DNA of 64,000 bases from Dysgonamonadaceae bacterium (lineage in GTDB: Bacteria > Bacteroidota > Bacteroidia > Bacteroidales > Dysgonomonadaceae), in contig JAIRUA010000012.1 of NCBI GenBank assembly GCA_031254645.1, positions 248,001-312,000 of the forward strand, written 5' to 3'. The notes under the pieces are model-generated. The model saw nothing but the letters and a program-made list of their open reading frames with translations. It was not told the DNA's origin and searched no databases. Made by a program: the position numbers and the translations under genes. This document shows positions 46,101 through 53,892 of this stretch, piece by piece. Numbering within the stretch: position 1 is the stretch's first letter; every line of letters begins with the position of its first letter.

Positions 46101-47554
46101 AAAAAATCGTTGAACTTTCGCGTATATTGTTTGATTTACAAGCCCATCCGCTGCAATCCGGAAAAATTTCTATCGAAGGAAAACGCTTTGCCATTACCGA
46201 CGACGGAAAAATGGCTGAACAAATCAAATCCTTGCTGGAAAGTGCAGGCACACAGGCAGAAATTATTCAAGCCGATGCAAACCTTGATACTTTTGACGGA
46301 TTAATTCTTGTAAACGTTGCCAAATCGCCCAATCAATACAGCATCGAAAACTTGTTTAAATTCATAACAGGCGGAAGATTAAGCCATTTGAAATGGGTAT
46401 TTACATTCAGCGACATCGTTGGACAAATCGAAAAAAGTAAAAACTTAAAAGACATCAAACAAATACAAGGATTTGGCGGACTTCTCAAAAGTTTGCGTTT
46501 GGAATATCCCGAAGTAAAATTCCGTTCGGTGCTTTCTAAAACACTTTTCAACGAGAAAAATCTTCCGCAAATCGTATTAAACGAAATTACGGTTGATGAC
46601 GATTCGCCCGAAATTGTTTACAACAACGGCGAGCGTTCCAATCACACCGTGCGCATAGAAGATTTGACAATTGATGAATCGGTTGTAAGCAACAATCTGA
46701 AATTGAATAACGAATCGGTTGTACTTGTTTTGGGTGGTGCACAAGGCATTTCGCCCGAACTCACCGCACAATTGGCAACCGAATATCCTTGTCGCTACAT
46801 TTTAGTCGGACGTTCGAGCCAAATCGAAGACCCCAATGGCGCTTATGCTAAATTGAAAACCAATGTAGAAATTCGTAAATACTTGCTTTCGGTAGAAGGA
46901 ATGAAAGTACCTGCCGAGATTGAAAAGAAAATTCAACAAGTTTTCAAATCCAATCAAATAGCAGAGGCTGTTGCGAAAATCGAGGCAACAGGCGCAAAAG
47001 TTGAATACCATTCGGTTGATGTAAGCGATACGAAGAAATTCAAATCGTTCTTGAAATCCGTCAAGAAAGAGTACGGAAAAATAGACGGCGTCATTCACGC
47101 CGCAGGTTTGATACAAGACAAATTCTTTGCAGACAAAACGTGGGATTCGTTCGAAAAAGTATATCAAACAAAAGTAAATCCCTTGCACGTCATTATCGAC
47201 GAGTTGAAAAACGAACTCAAATTACTCGTTTTATTCAGCAGTGTAGCCTCATCGTACGGCAGCAGAGGACAATCGGATTATGCAACGGCAAACAGCGTGT
47301 TAGACCTTGCCGCCTCTTTCAATGGATTGAGTCCCGACTTGCGCGTCGTCGCCTTCAATTGGGGACCTTGGAAAGGAGCAGGAATGGTGTCCGATACATT
47401 GGAAGCCGAATTTGAACGTCGAGGTGTACCGTTAATTCCATTAAAACAAGGTGGTGCCTATTTTGTACAGGAATTGAAATACGGAAACGCATCGGGAATT
47501 ATCGTGATGGGAGGAAGAGACAAAGTGTTGATTTTCATTCAAAATATGAATTAA
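40130..47554 (+). CDS. PUFA-type synthase core: NMO (enoyl reductase)-KS-AT-ACP-ACP-ACP-KR
   Basis: 2474 residues. Tandem NMO-like barrels: 1-275 degenerate, about 295-545 canonical, like PfaD-type enoyl reductases (KYPISQGPMGRISD, EGRECGGHIGPF near 432, FAGGIHDA). KS at about 650-1095: Cys841 in SACASS, EAHGTGT, GHTKCSAG. AT at about 1190-1525: GQGSQ, Ser1285 in GHSYGE, FHSPLL. Three ACPs have carrier serines 1700, 1812 and 1922 in SIDSIKRMEI, the PUFA-synthase-type motif, joined by Ala/Pro/Thr linkers. KR at about 2000-2470: LGGAQGIS, SSVASSYGSRGQSDYATAN. It could carry out extension, ketoreduction and enoyl reduction; dehydration comes from the next two subunits. Gene starts 24 bases after the previous stop. 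Confidence 0.92.
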   Translation: MTTSLEKTNKELFILSPFEMPDVRLAIETIRSGAFPILHLGRSRKTAEKSIKDLSSRTQQEFGVCIASDEVKSVKLSANVTKVILPFGMDISVDKSVEILYQIHSIDEAKAAIKKKVSAIVIKGSEGAGKTSNESSFILFQGVAEAAKKAKVQLYIQGGAGVHTSAAFLSLGAQGVIFDSQIAAFPECSAPRELKNLCTKLSGTEIAEIADFKVLSRNNSPALPENVTFNDLLPFLGGYDIAKNYLPMGQDIALSSDLYRQYKKLREFVFAFYEAAHGHTLQAKKLNIIGADSPFAKEFGIKYPISQGPMGRISDVPEFVKEVAEAGALPFLSISNMTGEPLQETLNETVKLLGSNAWGVCLIGFNMPEIFREQVEQLKKIKPKVILITGGHSMIAKEFAGEDSKIFFHVPSTSLLEQYIKDGITNLIFEGRECGGHIGPFWSTCIWEKQINRLMQEDNLSKYNVLFAGGIHDAFSSAFISIMAAELAARGAKVGVQMGTPYLYTKEIVKTGAISNLYQKLSLENSETALVESAPGQVSRLIPTPVVDYFNSEKQRLIAEGVEPLDMRIALENLLVGRLRVASKGLLAEGDKLTKQSPEEQLKNGLYMIGDTSLFTNKTTTLEKLHMAVAEDNQKILSELKEIAVPAALANPVNIAVIGMECLMPEAINLEEYWKNILLGKDCITEVPDIRWNKDVFYKEGTTDLEYIPSNKGGFVPEIDFDPMEFGLTPLSMASIEPLQLLSLLIAKRALENAGYGDMSADESENTSVIFAGEAMTDLAARTSFSASYRQLVGELPEELKTRLPQLNTDSFTGLLANCTPGRIANRLNLKGQNFAMTSACASSLTALNLACKDLINYDSDMVVFGSHDLHNMLNDYYLFSSTQALSHSGRCASFDEKADGIALGEGVGVLILKRLEDAELTGDKIYAVIKGVGGSSDGKGLGMTAPNQEGQMLAIQRAYREAGVLPSEVGMIEAHGTGTVVGDRTEIRSTSSVLWNAGATAGQAYLGTVKSQIGHTKCSAGMAGLLKTILSVHHGIVPPTIHLDKPLDLYNSNISPFIFNTQAGIWSSDKRIAGISAFGFGGANAHAVIENYKAEVSDRNTLKMFPTELFVFRGDTMKEAKERVEKLLQLLSINNTLSLRDLAYTLATESNKPIQIITLASSVADLSERMLEINFDEKNTNLYRREEKSGKVAFLFSGQGSQRVNMARDLFVAFPAMRRLLLQNREYEKILFPHAQFSEAEKRESNKIITDTRNAQPVLGIVDYAIAEYLRYLGIEPDMVAGHSYGELPALCFAGAFDSEKLVELSRERANSILKSVGKDTGKMAAVGVPVEELNKLLEGEKEVWAVNFNSPKQTVIAGSTKGMEKFFEKMAFNNVAYKEINVACAFHSPLLAKSEKLYTEVLKDVPFGKLQLPVYSNTTAELYPEKGEDIKKRLAKHLVQPVLFSKEIEKMYADGARLFIETGPGSVLTGLAQSILGNDITTIQTEARGKEGITFLLHALAKYLTSGKTFDVAKLFEERGAKTIEIDNPEKYRKSKMIWRVNGQYAYPAEGQLPSLGGLPFEKPLGLKLVSEEELSSMAASYTPDTTNSSDQVMMEYLGSVRSMIQNQRDVMLTYFGQNPQEVSYRPVESSAAAEAAPIKALKPSEPLTTAQPALTVTVLTTEQITKTLLDVVSDKTGYPVEMLGMDMDLEGDLSIDSIKRMEIIGEMRDRLNLGDDIGNTEENFFKMASLKTLNELIGWIDELTAQTAIAVPAVAVEAQTTAPTAQTAQKLDIEHIKTTLLDVVSDKTGYPVEMLGMDLDLEGDLSIDSIKRMEIIGEMRDRLQLGDDIGNTEENFFKMASLKTLNELIGWIDELNSQTAVPVVIAETQAIAPIVQIAPKLDIEFIKTTLLDVVSDKTGYPTEMLGMDLDLEGDLSIDSIKRMEIIGEMRDRLNLGDDIGNTEENFFKMASLKTLNELIAWIEELTNTTNISVSNVVDVEIIEEIKEEKIVELSRILFDLQAHPLQSGKISIEGKRFAITDDGKMAEQIKSLLESAGTQAEIIQADANLDTFDGLILVNVAKSPNQYSIENLFKFITGGRLSHLKWVFTFSDIVGQIEKSKNLKDIKQIQGFGGLLKSLRLEYPEVKFRSVLSKTLFNEKNLPQIVLNEITVDDDSPEIVYNNGERSNHTVRIEDLTIDESVVSNNLKLNNESVVLVLGGAQGISPELTAQLATEYPCRYILVGRSSQIEDPNGAYAKLKTNVEIRKYLLSVEGMKVPAEIEKKIQQVFKSNQIAEAVAKIEATGAKVEYHSVDVSDTKKFKSFLKSVKKEYGKIDGVIHAAGLIQDKFFADKTWDSFEKVYQTKVNPLHVIIDELKNELKLLVLFSSVASSYGSRGQSDYATANSVLDLAASFNGLSPDLRVVAFNWGPWKGAGMVSDTLEAEFERRGVPLIPLKQGGAYFVQELKYGNASGIIVMGGRDKVLIFIQNMN
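45118..46035. repeat. Three tandem ACP-coding repeats
   Basis: Units at about 45118-45375, 45460-45705 and 45790-46035 encode almost the same 85 residues, from LLDVVSDKTGYP to LKTLNELI. Serine codons lie at 45227, 45563 and 45893. DNA likeness is strong, so unit number could change by recombination. Confidence 0.9.
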
Positions 47555-47555
47555 T

Positions 47556-50500
47556 ATGACAGGAGGAAAAAATGACATAGCTATCGTAGGAATGTCGTGC
47601 CATTTCCCCGGAGCAAACAATATTCGGGAGTTTTGGAACAATTTATGCAACGGTGTCAGTTCAATTACTGACACCCCCGACGACCGAATACCCCCGTCCT
47701 TTTTTGCCAATGGCGGAAAGACGGAAATCGACCGTTTTTATTGCAGAAAAGGCGGATTTATTAATCCAATAACATTCAATCCGATTGAATATGGTATTCT
47801 TCCGATTGCTGCCGAAGGAATCGACCCCGAACATTTGGCTTCTCTCTATTTGGTAAAAGAGGCATTGACCGATGCCGGAGTGTATGAAAAAAACATTCCA
47901 CTGCAAGACTGTGCCTTTATCTTGGGTAAAGGAAATTACATAGGTGTTGCATCGCAGCGAGTAGGCGAAATGATATTGGTGGGCGATTGGCTGCAAAAAC
48001 TATTGAAAAATCTGCACCCCGAAATGGGCGATGACGAAATCGACCGATTGAAAAAAGATTTTCAATCGCAAGTAGGACGTTTTCAAGCCGATACGGCTGC
48101 CGGAGCAATGCCAAATATGATTGTTTCATTAACTGCCAACAAATTCAACTTGCGCGGACCCGCCTACACCATAGATGCTGCTTGTGCAAGTTCTATGCTT
48201 GCTGTTGAACAGGCTTGTAGTCTGTTGTTGAGTAGCTCGTGCGACATCGCCTTAGCCGGCGGAATGCACTTGGGACAAGGAGCCTCTTTTTGGAGTGTTT
48301 TTAACGTTATCGGAGCGATGTCGTACAAAGGAAAAATTTCGCCGTTCAGCGAAGATGCCGACGGCGTGCTGGTTGGCGAAGGTGCAGGTATCGTGGTATT
48401 GAAAAAATTAGACAAAGCAATAGCCGACAACGATCGCATTTATGCCGTTATCAAAGCCTGCGGCTCAGGTAGTGACGGCTCGGATGTGAGCGTAATGGCG
48501 CCATCTTCCAAAGGACAAGTCGAAACATTGGAAAAAACTTGGCGTAAAACGCAAATGGATGCCACAAAAATAGGTTATGTGGAAACGCACGGCACAGCAA
48601 CCCAAGTAGGCGACAGAACAGAAATTGCTACATTAACCGATTTTTTTGGCGACAACACAGCGCCGTCTGCATTGCTCGGTTCGGTAAAATCCAATATCGG
48701 GCATACTATGCCTGCCGCAGGCATTGCAGGTCTGATAAAAACGGCTTTGGCGTTGTATCACAAAAAAATTCCACCCACGCTCAATTGCGAAAAACCGTTG
48801 AAAGCGATGCACAGCTCTCGTTTTATACCCGTACAGCAGCTAACTGATTGGGACGAAGAAAAATATCCACTTGTAGCAGCCATAAACGCTTTTGGCTTTG
48901 GCGGTATCAATACACACGCCATTTTAACCCCATACGCAGTTGAGACAAACCAAGCGATGGTTAGTCCTGCCTCAAGTGCGGAAAAAAGCAAAATGTCAAT
49001 AACATTGGATTTTACGCATAAAACTTTCAATTATTCGCCTCTAAAATCAGCAATAGACAAAAACAAAAATGGAAGTGTTCCAATTGCACCTGCTTTTATT
49101 GATGATGAGGTGGACGATGTTATCTTGCAAGAGGCAAACAACAACTTACGTGCAATTGCCGCTTTGCAAGAAAATATGATGAATTGGTATAAAACGAAAT
49201 CAACCAAGCGAATCATTAAAGATACCTCAAACAAAAAGCAATCGAAAGCAGGTTCAACGCATTCGCAAAAAACAGGCGATACGATTGAAAAAATGCTTTA
49301 TTTCAATTTAGACGAACACCCATATCTGATTGACCATTCGGTGGTCAGACAATCGGCTGACAGACCGATGGAAGAAATGAATCCGGTTGTTCCGTTTTCA
49401 ATGACACTCGAAACATTGTGCGAAGAGGTAGTTGAATTAGCACCCGATAAGAAATTACTGCAAGTAAACAATGCCGGTGTAATGAAATGGATTTCCGTCA
49501 GAGAGCCGTTTGTCGAAAAACTGACAGGAGTATGGAAAACTGATGATACTATTGCGTGGAATCTTCCGGGTTTTGCCTTTGGCGATTTCACGGTTGGCAA
49601 TGCTTTTCCGGCTGTTCCCGAAGAATACGCCAGACAGATTGATTTAGGCGACAGCATTGCACCTTCCGTACCGAATAAAGAACGTATTTATCAATTTTTC
49701 TTGTTTCACGGTCCGAAATATCATTCCATTATAGAAGTGAAGAAACTGACCAAAACCGGACTTCAAGCCACTATTCGCAAATCGGAAGGAAAAGGCTCAT
49801 TGACCGATAATTTCGGCGGATTGCTCGGTATGTGGTGCTATTTCGGACTGAAAGAACATCAAACCACATTTCCGATGAGTGTTGACGAAATTACTTTTTA
49901 TCAAGATTTTCGAGACCAAGCGGGCGTTTTTGAATACAATTTGATGATTACGGACATAAAACCACAAGAATTAATCGGAAACATCATTATCAAACGAGAC
50001 GGAAAAGTGTGGTGCGTGGTAAAAGGGTTTCACAACCGCCGACTTGAATATCCTCGCAGTATGATGAATGTTGTGATGCGTCCGAAACAGTTTATTTTGG
50101 CAGAACAGTTGAGCGATAATATATTCCGGTATTACAAAGACCCCAAACTAAACATTTCGGCTTACGATTTCCTTTACGAGCGATACCTCAATACGAAAGA
50201 ACGGAAACATTTTAACTCTTTGTACCCAAATCAGGCACGAGATTATCTTATCAGCCAAATTGCACTGAAAGACGGTGTTAGAAAATTCTTACAAAAAAGC
50301 GAAGAAGACGAAATGATTTATCCCATTGAAGTTTCTGTTGAACACGATGAGCAAGGGAAACATTTTGTATCGGGACACAGTAAAGTAAAGGGGGTTAAAG
50401 TATCCATTTCACAAAATGGAAGCGAGACGACTGTAATTGTATCGAACGGCGCCTTGATTGGCGTAAATAGAGTTGATTTAGCGATAGAAAAAATAGGCAA

Positions 50501-50576
50501 AATACCCCCCCCATTAAGTCGAAGAAAAAATCGTTATTTGGCAAGAAAAAGGGCTTTCTCTGCAGAGTTGAATTGA
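47556..50576 (+). CDS. KS-DH synthase subunit with degenerate phosphopantetheinyl transferase end
   Basis: 1006 residues, starting one base after the previous stop. KS at 1-470: Cys210 in DAACASS, ETHGTATQVGD, NIGHTMPAAG; all three catalytic residues are kept. No AT follows. After a polar linker, a double-hotdog PS-DH spans about 575-890: His588 in DEHPYLIDH, Asp751 in TDNFGG, where the family's Gln is Gly755. The end (915-1006) starts like the transferase of the next protein (YPIEVSVEHDEQGKHF), but its GIDIE block is altered to VDLAIEK. The KEA helix is missing, and after a run of eight C (50505-50512) it ends PPPLSRRKNRYLARKRAF. Paralogue of the next gene, whose start is 12 bases after its stop. 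Confidence 0.85.
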   Translation: MTGGKNDIAIVGMSCHFPGANNIREFWNNLCNGVSSITDTPDDRIPPSFFANGGKTEIDRFYCRKGGFINPITFNPIEYGILPIAAEGIDPEHLASLYLVKEALTDAGVYEKNIPLQDCAFILGKGNYIGVASQRVGEMILVGDWLQKLLKNLHPEMGDDEIDRLKKDFQSQVGRFQADTAAGAMPNMIVSLTANKFNLRGPAYTIDAACASSMLAVEQACSLLLSSSCDIALAGGMHLGQGASFWSVFNVIGAMSYKGKISPFSEDADGVLVGEGAGIVVLKKLDKAIADNDRIYAVIKACGSGSDGSDVSVMAPSSKGQVETLEKTWRKTQMDATKIGYVETHGTATQVGDRTEIATLTDFFGDNTAPSALLGSVKSNIGHTMPAAGIAGLIKTALALYHKKIPPTLNCEKPLKAMHSSRFIPVQQLTDWDEEKYPLVAAINAFGFGGINTHAILTPYAVETNQAMVSPASSAEKSKMSITLDFTHKTFNYSPLKSAIDKNKNGSVPIAPAFIDDEVDDVILQEANNNLRAIAALQENMMNWYKTKSTKRIIKDTSNKKQSKAGSTHSQKTGDTIEKMLYFNLDEHPYLIDHSVVRQSADRPMEEMNPVVPFSMTLETLCEEVVELAPDKKLLQVNNAGVMKWISVREPFVEKLTGVWKTDDTIAWNLPGFAFGDFTVGNAFPAVPEEYARQIDLGDSIAPSVPNKERIYQFFLFHGPKYHSIIEVKKLTKTGLQATIRKSEGKGSLTDNFGGLLGMWCYFGLKEHQTTFPMSVDEITFYQDFRDQAGVFEYNLMITDIKPQELIGNIIIKRDGKVWCVVKGFHNRRLEYPRSMMNVVMRPKQFILAEQLSDNIFRYYKDPKLNISAYDFLYERYLNTKERKHFNSLYPNQARDYLISQIALKDGVRKFLQKSEEDEMIYPIEVSVEHDEQGKHFVSGHSKVKGVKVSISQNGSETTVIVSNGALIGVNRVDLAIEKIGKIPPPLSRRKNRYLARKRAFSAELN

Positions 50577-50587
50577 TAAATAAATAG

Positions 50588-53500
50588 ATGATGAACAAAA
50601 ATGATATAGCGATTGTGGGAATGTCGTGTTACTTCCCCGGAGCGAATAATATTCAAGAGTTTTGGGAAAACCTCTGCAAAGGTGTCAGTTCAATTACTGA
50701 TGCACCCGAAGACAGGATTGCCCCTTACTATTTTGCCAATGGCGGGAAAACAGATGTAGACCAGTTTTACTTCAAAAAAGGCGGATTTGTAACACCAATG
50801 ACACTTAATCCGCTCGATTACGGTATTCTTCCGATTGCTGCCGAAGGAATTGACCAAGAGCATTTGATAGCTATGTACCTGGCGAAAGAAGCACTAACAG
50901 ATGCCGGCGTATTTGAAAAAAATACACCCTTGCAAAAGTGCGGTTTTATTTTGGGTAAAGGAAACTATGTTAGTGCTGTGGGGCAGCGAATAGCCGAATT
51001 TATGTATATGCCTCCTATAATAGAAGATTTAATAAAAACAGTATTTCCCGAAGCAACAGAAGAAGACATACATAGAGTAAAAACAGAAACCAAAGCAAAA
51101 TTAGGTCGCTATCAGGCAGACACAGCAGCAGGTTCTATGCCCAATTTAATTGTTTCATCGGTGGTTAATCGATTCGATATGAAAGGACCGGCTTATACCA
51201 TAGATGCTGCTTGCGCCAGTTCTGTGCTTGCTGTTGAAGCCGCTGTCAATCTGCTGTTAAGCGGTCAGTGCGATATAGCATTATCCGGCGGTTTGCATTT
51301 CGGGCAAAGCGCCCCTTTTTGGAGTATTTTCAATATTATCGGGGCAGCCTCTTACAAAGGACAAATTTCGCCGTTTAGCGAAGATGCCGATGGAGTGTTG
51401 ATTGGCGAAGGAGCAGGTGTTTTGGTTTTGAAAAAATTAGACAAGGCAATAGCGGATAACGACCGGATCTACGCCGTTATCAAAGCGTGCGGCTCTGCCA
51501 GCGATGGCGCAGATGTCAGTATATTGGCTCCTTCTATGAAAGGGCAAGTAAACACATTGAAGCAAACTTGGGATAAAACGGAAATAGACCCTAAAAAAAT
51601 AGGCTATGTGGAAACACACGGCACGGCAACCCAAGTAGGCGACAGGGTCGAAATTGCTACATTGACCGATTTTTTCGGCGACAACACATCATCTCCCGCA
51701 TTGCTCGGGTCGGTAAAATCCAATATCGGACACGCTATGCACGCAGCGGGTATCGCAGGTTTGATAAAAACGGTGTTGGCACTGTATCACAAAAAAATAC
51801 CGCCTACGCTGAATTGCGAAAAACCGCTGAAAGCGATGTATGATTCTCGTTTTATGCCTGCACAGCAACTAACTGATTGGGATGAAGAGAAATATCCGCT
51901 CGTAGCGGCTGTAAATTCTTTTGGTTTCGGAGGTATCAATACACACGTTATTTTGGAGCCATATGCTGCTTCCGGTAAAGAGGATACTGTTGATTTGCCT
52001 GTTCAAAGCAAAGCAAAACCAAACGACAAACCGCAAAATAAAATGTCAATGACGCTGAATTTTGCCCATAAGACCATCGATTTTTCTTCTTTAAAGGAAA
52101 CAGCATTGCAGATTAGAAATAGAGCCAACGTTGTTTCTTCGACTATCCTTGCTCTTACCGAAGAAGATTTGAAAGACCCTATTTTACGTGAAGTAAACAA
52201 TAATTTGCGTGAAATTGCCGCTCTGCAAGAAAATATGCTCAATTGGCATAAAGCGAAAACAAGCAAACAAGCTATTGAAAAAGAGCAAACGGAAACGATT
52301 GTCGAAATCCAAACACCAAAAGCAGACAATACAAGCACGGTTGAAAAAAACATTAGTTTCAATCTAAACGAACATCCCTACCTGACTGACCACACAATAG
52401 TTATTCAGCCAAAAAGCAGGATTTTGGAAGAGTTAAATCCTGTTGTTCCTTTCGCTATGACGGTTGAAACATTACTCGACCAAGCAAAGGAATTGTCTGC
52501 CGAAAAAAAGGTATTGCACTTGAGTTCAGGACGAGCATTGAAATGGATAGCTGTCAATGAGCCGTTTACCTCAACAATCATTGCAAATCGAAAAACCGAT
52601 AATTGCGTTTCGTGGTCGATACCGATGTATGCCGAAGCCGATATTACCACAGGCGATGCGTTTCCCGATGTTCCCGAAAAGTATAAAACAACGATTGATT
52701 TAGGCGAAAATATATTTCCCAAACTGCCCGATAAAGAGGAAATTTATGGTCTTCATCTTTTTCACGGACAAACGTATCAATCCATTGCAGAGATAATGCA
52801 ATTTACCAAGAAAGGGATTAAAGCCCTTGTTTTTCAGGCAGAAGGAAAAGGATCATTGATTGATTCTTTCGGACAATTGGTCGGCTTGTATTGCCACCTG
52901 ACGTTGGACAAAAATTGGGTAAGTTTTCCGAGTGGAGTAGAGGAAATTATTTTTTATCAGGATTTTCAAGACCAAGCGGGCGTTTTTGAGTGTACGATGG
53001 AAGTTAAAAAAGTTACTGACTACGAGCTACTTTTTGATATGATTGTAAAAAGAGACGATAAAGTTTGGTGTGTAGTAAAGGGCTGGCGTAATCTTCGATT
53101 CGATTATGACTTGAATACAATGAACACTGTTAGACACCCCCAATACTCAACTTTGGCTAAAAGACTGAATAATAATGTATTTTATTATTACAAAGACCCC
53201 AATATGAGTGCCTCTGCTTTGCAATTTCTGTACGCACGTTTTTTGAACTTGAAAGAACGAAAACATTACGATTCTCTGTATCCGAATCAGGCGCGAGAGT
53301 ACCTCATCAGCCGTATTGCATTGAAAGACGGTGTGCGAAAATTCCTGCAAAAAGACGAGAAAGATGAAATGATTTATCCAATCGAACTCTCTGTTGAGTA
53401 TGACGAAAAAGGGAAACCGTTTTTATACGGACACGAAAAGTTGAAAGGGCTTGAAGTGTCTATTGCACACAAAGGCAGCGAAGCGGTAATGATGGTGTCG

Positions 53501-53800
53501 GATAAACCTGTAGGCATTGATATAGAAAAAATTGAGGAACGCGACACGAGCTTTTTAAATGTTACATTCACTTCTCACGAGTTGGATTTGTTGAAAGAAA
53601 AGGGAAATTCACCTGAATGGATAACTCGCTTTTGGGTAGCCAAAGAAGCATACGGAAAAATGTTGGGCGTGGGTTTGCAAGGAAATCCCAAGCAATACGA
53701 AATAGAATTAATAAACGAAGAAGAATTAAAAATCAAAGACACTTGGATAAAAACAGTCCTGCACAGGAATAATTTTATCGTTGGGTGGACACAAAAATAG
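50588..53800 (+). CDS. KS-DH synthase subunit with intact 4'-phosphopantetheinyl transferase domain
   Basis: 1070 residues (MMNKNDIAIVGMSCYFPGAN; the second Met codon is equally possible). KS at 1-470: Cys209 in DAACASS, ETHGTATQVGD, NIGHAMHAAG. PS-DH at about 585-890: His596 in NEHPYLTDH, and Asp759 with Gln763 in DSFGQL, so the dehydratase site looks complete. Phosphopantetheinyl transferase at about 940-1070: GIDIEKI with Asp978, and FWVAKEAYGK with Lys1019 and Glu1020, which hold magnesium and CoA in Sfp-type enzymes. It can therefore activate the ACPs of the core subunit. KS-DH-transferase order recalls enediyne synthases, but the split into subunits does not. The thioesterase gene follows after 92 bases. 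Confidence 0.9.
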   Translation: MMNKNDIAIVGMSCYFPGANNIQEFWENLCKGVSSITDAPEDRIAPYYFANGGKTDVDQFYFKKGGFVTPMTLNPLDYGILPIAAEGIDQEHLIAMYLAKEALTDAGVFEKNTPLQKCGFILGKGNYVSAVGQRIAEFMYMPPIIEDLIKTVFPEATEEDIHRVKTETKAKLGRYQADTAAGSMPNLIVSSVVNRFDMKGPAYTIDAACASSVLAVEAAVNLLLSGQCDIALSGGLHFGQSAPFWSIFNIIGAASYKGQISPFSEDADGVLIGEGAGVLVLKKLDKAIADNDRIYAVIKACGSASDGADVSILAPSMKGQVNTLKQTWDKTEIDPKKIGYVETHGTATQVGDRVEIATLTDFFGDNTSSPALLGSVKSNIGHAMHAAGIAGLIKTVLALYHKKIPPTLNCEKPLKAMYDSRFMPAQQLTDWDEEKYPLVAAVNSFGFGGINTHVILEPYAASGKEDTVDLPVQSKAKPNDKPQNKMSMTLNFAHKTIDFSSLKETALQIRNRANVVSSTILALTEEDLKDPILREVNNNLREIAALQENMLNWHKAKTSKQAIEKEQTETIVEIQTPKADNTSTVEKNISFNLNEHPYLTDHTIVIQPKSRILEELNPVVPFAMTVETLLDQAKELSAEKKVLHLSSGRALKWIAVNEPFTSTIIANRKTDNCVSWSIPMYAEADITTGDAFPDVPEKYKTTIDLGENIFPKLPDKEEIYGLHLFHGQTYQSIAEIMQFTKKGIKALVFQAEGKGSLIDSFGQLVGLYCHLTLDKNWVSFPSGVEEIIFYQDFQDQAGVFECTMEVKKVTDYELLFDMIVKRDDKVWCVVKGWRNLRFDYDLNTMNTVRHPQYSTLAKRLNNNVFYYYKDPNMSASALQFLYARFLNLKERKHYDSLYPNQAREYLISRIALKDGVRKFLQKDEKDEMIYPIELSVEYDEKGKPFLYGHEKLKGLEVSIAHKGSEAVMMVSDKPVGIDIEKIEERDTSFLNVTFTSHELDLLKEKGNSPEWITRFWVAKEAYGKMLGVGLQGNPKQYEIELINEEELKIKDTWIKTVLHRNNFIVGWTQK

Positions 53801-53892
53801 TAAATAGATGAAACGAGCATGTGAGCATTTCACGCCAAAGTAAATGATTATCGCGAGTTCCATACACCACAAAGAAAAAATAAAATAATCGT

